Assembly (NCBI GenBank): GCA_902582155.1 | Contig: CACHRI010000004.1 | Span: 32,274-96,273, forward strand | Origin: an uncultured Pelagibacteraceae bacterium | GTDB taxonomy: Bacteria > Pseudomonadota > Alphaproteobacteria > Pelagibacterales > Pelagibacteraceae | DNA length: 64,000 bases | Direction: 5' to 3' | Shown here: one piece after another, positions 1 through 11,572 of the stretch | How positions within the stretch are numbered: position 1 is the first letter of the stretch | Layout of the letters: every line of letters starts with the position of its first letter | Notes under the pieces: model-generated | What the model was told of the DNA's origin: nothing | Database searches by the model: none | What the model saw: only the letters and a program-made list of their open reading frames with translations | Position numbers and translations under genes: made by a program

Positions 1-376
1 TACAGCGTGACCGTTTCTTACCATCCATCGATTAAGATTTGTTTTTTCTTTAAAACACCTGGCTAGATATCTTTCATATCTATCTTTAGAAGAAGAAATG
101 CATTTAATCTTTGATTTATTAATTTTTGCCTCTAGGTTTTCTTTTGAAACCTCACCACAATTATAATCTTTATAAAATGTAAATCCGACAATTGATGAAA
201 TTTTAAGTTTCTCTTTTTCGCATTTTTGTCTTATTTCTGGAGCATCTATTCCCTCAAGCCTAATTTTGTATTCTTTAATATGAACAGTGTCACCATCAAC
301 TATTCTTGGAACTCCAATTATTTCTTCAGCTAAAATATTAGAAGTGAGTATTAAAAATAAAATTACTATTCGCATA
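1..376 (-). CDS. SNase-like (thermonuclease family) secreted protein, partial, runs off window edge
   Basis: Own translation from ATG at 376: signal peptide then VPRIVDGDTVHIKEYKIRLEGIDAPE...DRYERYLARCF...LNRWMVRNGHAV, typical SNase-like motifs; absent from ORF track because it is open at the edge. Confidence 0.85.
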
Positions 377-378
377 GT

Positions 379-819
379 CTAGTTTTTAAATTTTATAATT
401 ATATTAAATATAAAAAAGGCAAATATAACCCCTATACCGTTGGCAAACAAATCATTTAGCTCAAAAGCTCTATTTGGAATTATTAAGTGCAACAATTCAA
501 ATATTATTGAAACACAAAATAAAAAAGTGAAACTAAAAATTATTTTTTTATACTTGTTGTGAGCAATAAAACCAAGAATGCTCAAATAAAAAAAGAACAT
601 TAAATGGTTGATTGAAGTACCAAGTGGATTAGCAATTAGTTTGGGCTGTTTTCCAAGATCTCCATAAAAAAGAAAACCAATTAGACTACCTGGAAATAAA
701 TATAAAAGTAATAAGACTATTAATGATAAATAGTATGTATATTTTATGACTTTATATATAGTATTTTTCATTTTGATATTATTATAGTACAAAATAATTG
801 AATTAACTATTATGAGCAA
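379..819 (-). CDS. VanZ-like family membrane protein (start may be the internal ATG at about 771)
   Basis: Hydrophobic, multiple TM segments, FELLHLIIPNRAFELNDLFANGIG motif typical of VanZ-like proteins. Confidence 0.7.
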   Translation of the reverse strand: MLIIVNSIILYYNNIKMKNTIYKVIKYTYYLSLIVLLLLYLFPGSLIGFLFYGDLGKQPKLIANPLGTSINHLMFFFYLSILGFIAHNKYKKIIFSFTFLFCVSIIFELLHLIIPNRAFELNDLFANGIGVIFAFFIFNIIIKFKN

Positions 820-1531
820 ATTAATCCTTACAAGACATGGTCAAAGTATTTGGAATGCAGAAAATAGATTTACAGGATGGGTGGATGTAGATCTTTCAGA
901 AAAAGGTGTTGAGGAAGCAGAAAAATCAGGCGAGTTATTAAAAAAACTTAATATTAAAATAGATATTTATTATACTTCTTTTTTAAAAAGGGCGATAAGA
1001 ACCTTAACTACTATACTTAAAAAAAATAATCTTGAGCTTAAATTTAACACTGCTTGGCAACTAAATGAAAGACATTATGGATCGCTAACTGGACTTAATA
1101 AAGATGAAACTAAAAAAAAAATTGGTGAGGAGCAGTTTAAAAAGTATAGAAGATCATGGGATATACCTCCACCTCCTATGCCAGAAGATAGTAAATATCT
1201 TTCAAATTTCAGTCCATTAAATGGAAGTATTCCAATTGGAATGATACCATTTACTGAGTCTTTAAAAAATACTTATCAAAGAGTTATCCCATTCTATGAA
1301 AATGAAATTAAAAAAAATCTCTCTGAGGGAAAAAATATTCTAATCTCGGCACATGGAAATTCATTAAGAGCACTGTGCAAATTTTTGTTTAAAATTTCAG
1401 ATAATAAAATTAACGAATTAGAAATTCCAACTGGCAATCCATTAGTAATTGAATTTGAAAAAGATTTAAAGGTTAAAAAATATTTTTATTTAGATAAGAC
1501 TAGGGCTAAAAATATAATTTTTAATCAGTAA
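812..1531 (+). CDS. gpmA: 2,3-bisphosphoglycerate-dependent phosphoglycerate mutase
   Basis: LTRHGQSIWNAENRFTGWVDVDLSEKG, ERHYGSLTGLNK, SAHGNSLRAL motifs. Confidence 0.95.
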   Translation: MSKLILTRHGQSIWNAENRFTGWVDVDLSEKGVEEAEKSGELLKKLNIKIDIYYTSFLKRAIRTLTTILKKNNLELKFNTAWQLNERHYGSLTGLNKDETKKKIGEEQFKKYRRSWDIPPPPMPEDSKYLSNFSPLNGSIPIGMIPFTESLKNTYQRVIPFYENEIKKNLSEGKNILISAHGNSLRALCKFLFKISDNKINELEIPTGNPLVIEFEKDLKVKKYFYLDKTRAKNIIFNQ

Positions 1532-2219
1532 TATTTAAATTTGATATTTTGTTATGCATATTTTTAGTATTAAGATGATAAAATTTTTGGCTACTTTCAC
1601 AACCATAAAGCTTATTCTCACTTATTAATTTATCCCAAACTTCATTCATTGAAAAAACTTTTTTAGTAATCGGATCTAAATAATTTCTGTCTAGCAACTG
1701 AAGGCCTGTAAAAATAAAATTTTTCTCATTATCTCTAGAGATAATATTATTTTTTAAATTAAAATCTCCTTTAAAAGAAGTATCGAATGATAGTCTCTTA
1801 TTAACCAAAAGCAGACATGGTTTTTTATTCTCATGGTAGATTTTTTCTAGAGATTGCATTTCAACTAAATAATTACTTAACCATAGCGTATCTGGGTTCA
1901 CAACAAAAAAAGGATTTTTACCAAATATTTTTGTACCTTCTTTTACCCCGCCACCGGTATCTAGTAACAAATCTTTTTCATTGGAAATAGTTATTTTTAC
2001 TTTTGACTTGAAATTTAATATAAATTTTTCAATTTGATCTGCTAGATGATGAACATTTATAATTATTTTTTCCACTCCATGATTTTCTAAAAGATTTAAA
2101 GATCTCTCTAATAAATTTTTACTTCCTACCTTAATTAATGGTTTAGGTGTTTCTAAGGTTAACGGTTTCATTCTTGTGCCAAGTCCAGCAGCTAATATCA
2201 TCGCATGTTTAACGCTCAT
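1521..2219 (-). CDS. murU: Nucleotidyltransferase, MurU-type (MurNAc-1-P uridylyltransferase)
   Basis: MILAAGLGTRMKPLTLETPKPLIKVGSKNLLERSL; adjacent to amgK-like kinase and tsaE. Confidence 0.75.
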   Translation of the reverse strand: MSVKHAMILAAGLGTRMKPLTLETPKPLIKVGSKNLLERSLNLLENHGVEKIIINVHHLADQIEKFILNFKSKVKITISNEKDLLLDTGGGVKEGTKIFGKNPFFVVNPDTLWLSNYLVEMQSLEKIYHENKKPCLLLVNKRLSFDTSFKGDFNLKNNIISRDNEKNFIFTGLQLLDRNYLDPITKKVFSMNEVWDKLISENKLYGCESSQKFYHLNTKNMHNKISNLNITD

Positions 2220-2225
2220 AAAATT

Positions 2226-3176
2226 TTAATTTTTTAATTTTTTTATCTTAATGTGTTTGTTTAGTAGTAGTTGAAAATTTTTAAAAATAGGATTTTTAAG
2301 CCGTCTATTTATTAAATTCCAAGTATGTGGTAAATACTTTAAATAAGTTGACTTATTATCTCTTTTGCTCAATCTAACAAATATTCCTAAAATTTTAAGG
2401 TTTCTTTGAACTGATAAAATATCGTAGTCGTTTTTTAAGTTTAAAAATTTTTCATTTTTTAACTTTGATTTTAAATGGTAAAATTTAAGTAGTTTATTTT
2501 GCAAATTAATAGGTAATTTTATTCTGACATCGTCAATTAATGAAACTACATCATAAAGTGGGTTACCAATTATTGCATCTTGACTATCAACTAAACCAAA
2601 AACTTTTTTATTAATCATGATATTAGATGCATGAAAATCCCTGTGTACGAAAGTATTATTCTTAAAATAAAGCTTTTTAAAAATCTTATTTAATTCTTTT
2701 TTTAAAACTCTTTTAGTCTTGCTAATTTTTAATCTTTTAAAATTAAACTTGAGATACCAATCAAAAAATAAGTCAGATTCCTTATGGAGATTTGATAAAG
2801 AATATTTTTGAAGTTTAATATTGTATTTTTTGAAATTGTATTTTTTTTTAATTTTTATTTTTTGTAACTTTAAAATGATTTTTATTAAATCTTTATAGTA
2901 ATTTAATTTATTTTTTTTTTTTATTATTACATCATAAAAAGATTTTTCACCTAAGTCTGAAATTTCAATCATATTGTTTTGATAGTGATTGCTTATAAGT
3001 TTAGGGGCATTAATCTTATTCTCTCTAAGAATCTTGTTTATTATCACGTAGGTAATTAAATTTTTAAACTTTTCTTTGTTGGCTTGAACTATAATTGAAG
3101 TTTTATTGCCTTTTTTTAATCTATAAAATTCTCTAAATGATGCATCTCCTGAAATCTTTTTTAGTCTGTAATTCAT
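2226..3176 (-). CDS. amgK: Aminoglycoside phosphotransferase-family kinase, AmgK-like (MurNAc/GlcNAc kinase)
   Basis: GDASFREFYRL and FVHRDFHASNIMINKKVFGLVDSQDAIIGNPLYDVVSLIDD motifs; tsaE-amgK-murU context. Confidence 0.75.
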   Translation of the reverse strand: MNYRLKKISGDASFREFYRLKKGNKTSIIVQANKEKFKNLITYVIINKILRENKINAPKLISNHYQNNMIEISDLGEKSFYDVIIKKKNKLNYYKDLIKIILKLQKIKIKKKYNFKKYNIKLQKYSLSNLHKESDLFFDWYLKFNFKRLKISKTKRVLKKELNKIFKKLYFKNNTFVHRDFHASNIMINKKVFGLVDSQDAIIGNPLYDVVSLIDDVRIKLPINLQNKLLKFYHLKSKLKNEKFLNLKNDYDILSVQRNLKILGIFVRLSKRDNKSTYLKYLPHTWNLINRRLKNPIFKNFQLLLNKHIKIKKLKN

Positions 3177-3616
3177 TTAAAATTTTTCCACTTACCTGTT
3201 CCTAACAATCTTAGTTTTCTTTCGTTATCGTGTTTAGCATAGTCTAAATGAATTTCTAGTTTATCAGATTTTGGAATTTTTATTAGACTTGGCCACTCTA
3301 TAATTTTTATTGCATTTTCATTTTCTTGAAATATGCCTAAAGTATCGAGTTCCTTTTCATTTTTAAGTCTGTAAAGATCATAATGCATAATTTTAAATTT
3401 TTTCAAATCATACTCATATAATAAGTTAAAAGTGGGGCTCAAAACCTCCGTGGTATTTGAACCTTCTTTTTTTTGTAAATAATTAATTAAATACCTAGTA
3501 AATGTAGTTTTTCCTACACCAATTTCTCCAGTCAAACATATACAATCTTTTTCTTTTAATTGATCTGCTATTTTTTCAGAAAAAGAATTGAGTTGCTCTA
3601 AAGATTTTATAATCAT
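3173..3616 (-). CDS. tsaE: tRNA threonylcarbamoyladenosine biosynthesis ATPase TsaE
   Basis: CLTGEIGVGKTTFTRYLI Walker A, SPTFNLLYEY, MHYDLYRL motifs. Confidence 0.9.
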   Translation of the reverse strand: MIIKSLEQLNSFSEKIADQLKEKDCICLTGEIGVGKTTFTRYLINYLQKKEGSNTTEVLSPTFNLLYEYDLKKFKIMHYDLYRLKNEKELDTLGIFQENENAIKIIEWPSLIKIPKSDKLEIHLDYAKHDNERKLRLLGTGKWKNFK

Positions 3617-3627
3617 TTGCTACTAGT

Positions 3628-4920
<1,293 letters not shown>

Positions 4921-4969
4921 TTATCGGGTTTTAACAATATAACTTAAGCTAATCAAGAGTGAACTAAGA

Positions 4970-6484
4970 TTAAATTTTTGGCAACAAAACTTCTACTTGT
5001 GCTCCTTTCTGATTTAACCTATTTGAAGCTGCAATTGCGCCTTTATGTAGCTCTACAATATTTTTGGCAATATTTAAGCCTAAACCTGAATGCTCACCAA
5101 AATTCGAAGGTCTATTGCTATAAAACCTTTTAAAAATTTTTTGGGGAGAAGCCTCGGTAAAACCAGGACCTTGATCTTTAATTGTCATTACAAAATTACT
5201 GGATGTTTCGGTTAAGTCAATTTCTACTTTTTGATTATTACCGCTGAAGGAAATAGCGTTATCAAGCAGATTGGCGATTACTTGCTCTAATCTATTTTCT
5301 ATACCAATAATGAAATAGTTATTTTCATTACTATTCGAAAAATGAGTTTTTATTTCAATATTTTTATTCTGGTTCTCAAGATCTTGTTTGAAATCCTCAA
5401 CTACGTTTAAAATAATTTTCATAAGATTTACTTTATGCATTTTTTCTCTAGATAGTGATGCCTCATCTTTTAACATTTGCGAGTAATCTGTAATAAGTCT
5501 CTCAATTCTTTCAACATCATGATTTATAATTTTCATTAATTTGTTTTTATCACTAGGGTTTCCAGTTTTATCTAATAATTCCGATGCTCCCTTTAAAGAG
5601 GCTAAAGGATTTCTAATTTCATGCGCCAAGTCAGTAGAAAAAGTTTCAGCTCTATTAGTTCTTTTTTGAAGTTCTTTGGTCATTTCGTCTATCGATTTTG
5701 TAAGTTTTCCAACTTCATCCTCTCTTACAAAAAATTTTTTAATATCAATATTTTGGTCAGATTTATTTTTTATAGCTTCAGTAAATGACACCAAAAACCC
5801 AATTGGCTTTAGTATATACTTATTTAAAAAAAGTGAAAAAATTAAAATTACTAATGCGACTGCTAAAACAGTTCTAATTATAAAGTTTTTTCTTTCTTCA
5901 ACCGCTAAAAGAATATCATTTGCCTCATTCGTAACCATAATAAAACCAACTCTGTTATCATCTACATTTAGTTCGCTAATGGTACTTACAAAAAAAGAAT
6001 TGTTAACTTTGTTTTCTAAAGTAATTGGTTGATCTTTGTATTTTTTGTCTATTAAATTTTTAATTAAGTTAGAATTGCCCTTTTTTTTTGTTATAACACT
6101 ATTAATTTCCTTTTTTATTTCTGCGCCTTCCTCTATTACTTCGTCAGATTTTTCAAATACACTTGAGTCTAAGTCGAGAATATTGGTATCTCCTATCAAT
6201 TCTCCATCTATAGAAAAAAATTGTACTCTGTCTAAGCTTTGGAATAAAAATCTAGTAGAAAGTAAAAACTTTTTTATTCCCTCTTTATTAAACTCTACTC
6301 CCAGTCTTTGTATATGATCTGAAGTATTATTAATTATTGTAAATTGATTTGCCGAAGTTTTTTTTACGAGATTGGGTTGTATTGCGTTAAGATAAATTAA
6401 TGTAAACAATCCTAAAATTGAAAATACCGATAAGTTAAATAGTAAAAATTTTCTTAAAATTGACGATGTTTTTTTCTTCTTCAT
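4970..6484 (-). CDS. chvG: Sensor histidine kinase, ChvG-like
   Basis: N-term TM, HAMP, LAHEIRNPLASLKGASELL H-box, HATPase C-term; adjacent to ChvI-like regulator. Confidence 0.85.
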   Translation of the reverse strand: MKKKKTSSILRKFLLFNLSVFSILGLFTLIYLNAIQPNLVKKTSANQFTIINNTSDHIQRLGVEFNKEGIKKFLLSTRFLFQSLDRVQFFSIDGELIGDTNILDLDSSVFEKSDEVIEEGAEIKKEINSVITKKKGNSNLIKNLIDKKYKDQPITLENKVNNSFFVSTISELNVDDNRVGFIMVTNEANDILLAVEERKNFIIRTVLAVALVILIFSLFLNKYILKPIGFLVSFTEAIKNKSDQNIDIKKFFVREDEVGKLTKSIDEMTKELQKRTNRAETFSTDLAHEIRNPLASLKGASELLDKTGNPSDKNKLMKIINHDVERIERLITDYSQMLKDEASLSREKMHKVNLMKIILNVVEDFKQDLENQNKNIEIKTHFSNSNENNYFIIGIENRLEQVIANLLDNAISFSGNNQKVEIDLTETSSNFVMTIKDQGPGFTEASPQKIFKRFYSNRPSNFGEHSGLGLNIAKNIVELHKGAIAASNRLNQKGAQVEVLLPKI

Positions 6485-7182
6485 TAACTAACATTCCATC
6501 TATATCCACTTCCGTACCTAGTTTCAATTGCTGAAAATTTTTCATCAACTTTTTTAAATTTCTTCCTAATTCTTTTTACATGACTGTCGATAGTCCTGTC
6601 CTCAATTTCGGTATTTTCCTTATAAGCAATATCCATTAAATGCGCTCTTTCTTTAATTACCCCTGGTCTTTTAGCTAATTCCTTAACAATTAAAAATTCA
6701 GTAGTTGTGAGTTTGTCAGGTAGAGCCTTGCCATTCCATTCGCACTCTAACTGAGAAGGATCAAGTTTAAGTTTCCCATGTGAAATAATGTTCTTACCAT
6801 CTTCGGATTTTTCAATTTTTTTTCTAAGTTGAACTCTTATTCTTTCAACTAGAACTTTCATAGAAAATCCTCCAGATTTTTTTACAAAATCGTCTGCTCC
6901 CAGCTTTAAGCCAAGAAGTTCATCAACTTCTTCATCTTTTGAAGTTAGAAATATTATAGGTATAGACATTTTTTTTCTAATTTTTTTCAGCAGTTCTTCA
7001 CCATCCATTCTAGGCATCTTTATATCTAAAATTGCAAGATCTGGAGGATTTCTTGTTAAGCCTATTAAAGCAGACTCACCGTCAATATATGTTTGAACTT
7101 TAAATCCCTCTCTTTCAAGGGCTATGCTTATACTGGTAAGAAGATTTCTATCATCATCTACTAATGCTATTGTGTTACTCAT
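6484..7182 (-). CDS. chvI: Two-component response regulator, OmpR family, ChvI-like
   Basis: Receiver ([22 protein letters not shown]) plus winged helix ([16 protein letters not shown]...RYGSGYRW). Confidence 0.87.
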   Translation of the reverse strand: MSNTIALVDDDRNLLTSISIALEREGFKVQTYIDGESALIGLTRNPPDLAILDIKMPRMDGEELLKKIRKKMSIPIIFLTSKDEEVDELLGLKLGADDFVKKSGGFSMKVLVERIRVQLRKKIEKSEDGKNIISHGKLKLDPSQLECEWNGKALPDKLTTTEFLIVKELAKRPGVIKERAHLMDIAYKENTEIEDRTIDSHVKRIRKKFKKVDEKFSAIETRYGSGYRWNVS

Positions 7183-7232
7183 AGTTTAATTTTCATAATT
7201 AAATTGTCAAAATTTAGGCCACATAATATTAA

Positions 7233-10004
7233 TTAGTGGGCTTCTCCCCAATTATAACCTGAATTTACACTCACTTCCAATGGAATTGAAAACATGTGAT
7301 GTTCGGATGATGAAACAGAAGTCATCGCTTTTTTTATCAATTTCTCATTATTTTTTTGATCATTCACAGTACTTTCAAATACAAGCTCATCATGAATCTG
7401 TAATAGCATTTTTGCATTAATCTTTTTATCTAAGTCTGTTAATTTATCAATTTCTATCATTGCTAGTCTGATAATGTCTGCAGCTGATCCTTGTATTGGA
7501 GCATTTATTGCAGCACGCTCTTGAAATGATCTTATACTAAAATTCTTATCATTTATGCCTCTTAAGTGTATCCTTCTTCCAAAAATATTTGTAACGTATC
7601 CTTTTTGCCTGCAAGATTTTATAGTTGAATTCATATAATCTTTAATTTCAGGAAACTTCTTAAAATACTTATCAATAAATTCTTGAGCTTCTTGATTTGA
7701 AACTGAAATCTGCTTTGCCAAACCATATTGTGTTATACCGTATATAATGCCAAAGTTTATTGCCTTAGCTTTTCTTCTTAGGTCATCATTAACTTTATTT
7801 AAAGATACGTTAAACACCTGACTTGCGGTGAGTGAGTGAATATCTTGATTGCTCTTAAATGCTTTTTTCAACTCTTTGACGTCCGCCATATCTGCAAGAA
7901 TTCTCATTTCGATTTGATTATAGTCAGCAGAAATCAAAATATTGTTTTTTTCAGCTATAAAAGCTTTTCTAATATCCTTGCCATCAGATGTTTTGATAGG
8001 AATATTCTGTAAATTTGGATCACTTGAGGCTAATCGACCAGTATTAGTAGCCGCTAATAAAAAGGAAGTGTGAACCCTTTTTGTTTTTAAATTAATATGT
8101 TCTTGTAAAGCGTCGGTATAAGTACTTTTTAATTTTGAGTCTTGACGCCATTCTAGAACTAATTTAGGAAATTTATTTCCTGCTAATGCAAGTTCTTCTA
8201 AAATTTTTGCACTAGTTGCCAGACTTCCTTTTTTTGTCTTTTTTAATTTTGCAATCTTTAATTCATTATATATAATTTCACCAAGTTGTTTAGGTGAACC
8301 AATGTTAAATTCTTTTCCCGATATTTTGTAAATTTCTTTTTCTTTACTTTTAAGTCTTTTTTCAAATTTTTTAGATAAATTTTTCAAATATAAGTCATCG
8401 ACTTTTACACCATTTAATTCTAACTTTGATAACAATTTAATCATTGGTTTTTCAAAAACTTCATAAATTTTATTGAGATTTTGGCTGTCGACACGTTCTT
8501 TCAAAACATTATATAATCGCAAAGTTATATCAGCGTCTTCAGCTGCATATTTGGTTGCATCCTTCAAATTAACCTGTGAAAAATTTAGCTGTTTTTTTCC
8601 TGTTCCAACTAATTCTTTATAAGTTATTGTTTTATGTCCAAGATGTAACTCAGATAAAACATCCATATTATGACGATTATTACCAGCATCTAGAGTATAC
8701 GACAGAAGCATAGTATCTTCGATTGAGTTAATGTTAATTTTATATTTTTTTAGCACCATTAAATCATATTTTATATTTTGACCTACTTTTTTTATACTTG
8801 GATCTTCAAGAATAACTTTCATTTTCTCTAGAACTAAATTTTTATTTAAATTTTTATCCCCCTTATGTGAAACTGGAATATAATATGCTTCATTTTCGTC
8901 GCAGCCAAAAGATACACCAACTATTTCAGCATCTATTGGATTTAACGAAGTGGTCTCTATATCAAATGAAATAATCTCTTTTTCGTTTAATTTTTGTATT
9001 AGTTTTTCAAAATCTTTTTCATTTTGAATGCATTTGTAAAAACTGGTATTTACTTTCGATGAACCAGTATTTTTCATTTCTTTCGTAAAAGATGACTTAT
9101 CGCCTTCCCCATAAAAACTGATAGCTTGACTTAGCAGCCTATTAAATTCCATATCTCTCAAAAAATTAAAAAGATTTTCTTTATTCACATCTTTTAAAAT
9201 AAAACTACTCAATTCATCCTTAACTGGGACATCATCCTTAAGTGTAACCAATTTTTTACTCAACAACGCTTTATCGCTATTTTCTAATAAAGTTTCCCTT
9301 CTTTTATTCTGTTTAATGTTTTTTACATTTTTTAATAAATTATCTAAATTTTTATATTTATTAATTAATTCAGCAGCAGTTTTAATTCCAATGCCAGGAA
9401 CTCCGGGAATATTGTCTGATGAGTCGCCTGCTAATGATTGAACGTCTACTACTTGGTTTGGTTTAACACCAAATTTTTCTATAACTTCTTTTTCACCAAT
9501 GACCTTACTTTTCATTGGATCAAACAATCGAATATCTTTTGATACAAGCTGCATTAAATCTTTATCTGAAGATATAACAGTTACTTTTGCTCCTCTCTCA
9601 GTAATTTGTTTAGCATATGTAGCTATTAAATCGTCAGCCTCATAATTTAAAAGTTCTATTGAAGGTAAATTAAAAGCCTTAACTGACTTCCTTATATACT
9701 CAAATTGTGGAGCAAGATCTTCTGGCGCTTCACTACGATTTGCCTTGTATTCACTAAAAATTTCATTTCTAAAATTTTTTCTTGCAGAGTCAAAGATTAC
9801 TGCAAAGTGAGATGGCTTTTCCTTGCTATTATCTGCTCTCGCATCTTCAAGTAATTTGAATAACATTGAACAAAATCCACTCACAGCTCCAGTTGGCAGA
9901 CCATCGCTTTTTCTTGAAAGTGGAGGGAGAGCATAATAAGCTCTAAAAATATACCCAGAGCCATCTATTAAATAAAAATGATCAGTTTTTTTAATTTTGC
10001 TCAT
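7233..10004 (-). CDS. polA: DNA polymerase I with 5'-3' and 3'-5' exonuclease domains
   Basis: YLIDGSGYIFRAYYALPPL; FDIETTSLNPIDAEIVG; SADYNQIEMRILA; INFGIIYGITQYGLAKQI; QIHDELVFE. Confidence 0.97.
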   Translation of the reverse strand: MSKIKKTDHFYLIDGSGYIFRAYYALPPLSRKSDGLPTGAVSGFCSMLFKLLEDARADNSKEKPSHFAVIFDSARKNFRNEIFSEYKANRSEAPEDLAPQFEYIRKSVKAFNLPSIELLNYEADDLIATYAKQITERGAKVTVISSDKDLMQLVSKDIRLFDPMKSKVIGEKEVIEKFGVKPNQVVDVQSLAGDSSDNIPGVPGIGIKTAAELINKYKNLDNLLKNVKNIKQNKRRETLLENSDKALLSKKLVTLKDDVPVKDELSSFILKDVNKENLFNFLRDMEFNRLLSQAISFYGEGDKSSFTKEMKNTGSSKVNTSFYKCIQNEKDFEKLIQKLNEKEIISFDIETTSLNPIDAEIVGVSFGCDENEAYYIPVSHKGDKNLNKNLVLEKMKVILEDPSIKKVGQNIKYDLMVLKKYKININSIEDTMLLSYTLDAGNNRHNMDVLSELHLGHKTITYKELVGTGKKQLNFSQVNLKDATKYAAEDADITLRLYNVLKERVDSQNLNKIYEVFEKPMIKLLSKLELNGVKVDDLYLKNLSKKFEKRLKSKEKEIYKISGKEFNIGSPKQLGEIIYNELKIAKLKKTKKGSLATSAKILEELALAGNKFPKLVLEWRQDSKLKSTYTDALQEHINLKTKRVHTSFLLAATNTGRLASSDPNLQNIPIKTSDGKDIRKAFIAEKNNILISADYNQIEMRILADMADVKELKKAFKSNQDIHSLTASQVFNVSLNKVNDDLRRKAKAINFGIIYGITQYGLAKQISVSNQEAQEFIDKYFKKFPEIKDYMNSTIKSCRQKGYVTNIFGRRIHLRGINDKNFSIRSFQERAAINAPIQGSAADIIRLAMIEIDKLTDLDKKINAKMLLQIHDELVFESTVNDQKNNEKLIKKAMTSVSSSEHHMFSIPLEVSVNSGYNWGEAH

Positions 10005-10042
10005 AATTTATATTACCTAATTATATGTTATATTAAAAATTT

Positions 10043-10975
10043 ATGATTAAAACTGCATTATCTGTTGAAAACCTTTCAAAAGTATATTCTGGTGATAAAA
10101 AAAATTCTCCAAAAATAAACGCATTAAATAATATTTCTTTTGAGGTAAAGCAGGGGGAAATATTTGGTTTACTAGGTCCAAATGGTGCAGGCAAAACAAC
10201 GTTTTTAAGTATATTAGCTGGAACAGTTATAAAAACTAGTGGTAAAATAAATGTGTGGGGCTTTGACCTGGACAAAAATCCCAGACAAGTTAGAGCTTCA
10301 ATAGGTATCGTTCCTCAAGAAGTTAATTTAGACGCTTTTTTTAGTCCAAAAAAATTATTAGATTTACAAGCTGGTCTCTACGGAATCAAAAATAGTGAAA
10401 AAATTACTGAAACAATTCTAAAGTTAGTTTCTCTAGATAAAGAGGCTGAAAGTTACTCTAGAAATTTATCTGGAGGTATGAAAAGAAGACTATTGATAGC
10501 AAAAGCCATGGTTCATCAACCTCCAATTCTAGTGCTAGATGAACCGACAGCGGGTGTTGATGTAGAACTAAGAAAAAATCTATGGAGCAACGTTAAAGAA
10601 TTAAATAAAATAGGTGTTACTATCATTTTAACTACTCATTATTTATTTGAAGCTCAAGAAATGTGTGAGCGAATAGCTATCCTTAACAAAGGAAACTTAG
10701 TGGCTTTGGATACTACAAAAAAGCTACTAGACAGAATAAAGACTAAAAAAATTTTATTTAAACTTAAAAAATTTAATACTGAAATAAAGCTTTTTTTACC
10801 TAATATAAATTTTTATATAATCTCAGATAGTGAGATTTCCGTTCATTATGAAAAAGAAAATGTTGATTTTGAAAAATTAATAAATTATTTGAAAGAAAAT
10901 GGCCTTAAAATCTTAGATATTTCAATACATGAAGGAGATCTTGAGGACGTGTTTCTTAAATTAACAAAAAACTAG
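10043..10975 (+). CDS. ABC transporter ATP-binding protein (ABC-2/YadG-like)
   Basis: GLLGPNGAGKTTFLSILAG, LSGGMKRRLLIAKAMVHQPPILVLDEPTAGVDVELR. Confidence 0.9.
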   Translation: MIKTALSVENLSKVYSGDKKNSPKINALNNISFEVKQGEIFGLLGPNGAGKTTFLSILAGTVIKTSGKINVWGFDLDKNPRQVRASIGIVPQEVNLDAFFSPKKLLDLQAGLYGIKNSEKITETILKLVSLDKEAESYSRNLSGGMKRRLLIAKAMVHQPPILVLDEPTAGVDVELRKNLWSNVKELNKIGVTIILTTHYLFEAQEMCERIAILNKGNLVALDTTKKLLDRIKTKKILFKLKKFNTEIKLFLPNINFYIISDSEISVHYEKENVDFEKLINYLKENGLKILDISIHEGDLEDVFLKLTKN

Positions 10976-11006
10976 ATTATTAACAAAAATAAAGGTAAGT
11001 TTAAAT

Positions 11007-11570
11007 ATGGAACTCGTAAAAAATTTTAAATATTCAGAAATATTTAAATACTCTTTAATTATTTTATTTACCACTATATTATTGGCTATATCTTCAAAAT
11101 TTAAAATTCCATTTTATCCAGTGCCAATGACTATGCAAACTTTTATGGTGCTTCTTATTGGAGTTTGTTTTGGATGGAAATTGGGAGCTACTATAGTTTT
11201 ATTTTATCTTATTGAAGGTTTAATTGGCTTACCGGTTTTTTCAGGAACTCCTGAGAAAGGCTCTGGTTTAGTTTATTTTACTGGGCCAACAATGGGATAT
11301 TTAATAGGATTTATCTTTGCAGTAATCTTAAGTGGTTTATTTAAATATAATAATAATATACTTTTCAATTTTGTTAAATTGTCTTTGAGTGTAAGTATCA
11401 TTTATATACTTGGTTTATTTTGGCTTGGAATTTTAATTGGTTGGGATAAGCCCTTATTTGCTCTAGGTGCAAAACCTTTCTTATTAGCTGAAATTTTTAA
11501 GATATTTATTCTTACTGCGGTTATTTCATTATTTAGAAATAACATAAAAAATTTTAAAAATTGGTTGTAA
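11007..11570 (+). CDS. bioY: BioY family biotin transporter
   Basis: PFYPVPMTMQTFMVLLIGVCFGWKLGA...GLIGLPVFSGTPEKGSGLVYFTGPTMGYLIGF. Confidence 0.92.
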   Translation: MELVKNFKYSEIFKYSLIILFTTILLAISSKFKIPFYPVPMTMQTFMVLLIGVCFGWKLGATIVLFYLIEGLIGLPVFSGTPEKGSGLVYFTGPTMGYLIGFIFAVILSGLFKYNNNILFNFVKLSLSVSIIYILGLFWLGILIGWDKPLFALGAKPFLLAEIFKIFILTAVISLFRNNIKNFKNWL

Positions 11571-11572
11571 TA

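Noticed and set aside
5676-6317. 118-aa and 93-aa plus-strand ORFs inside chvG
   Set aside because: Antisense shadow ORFs within an intact histidine kinase gene.
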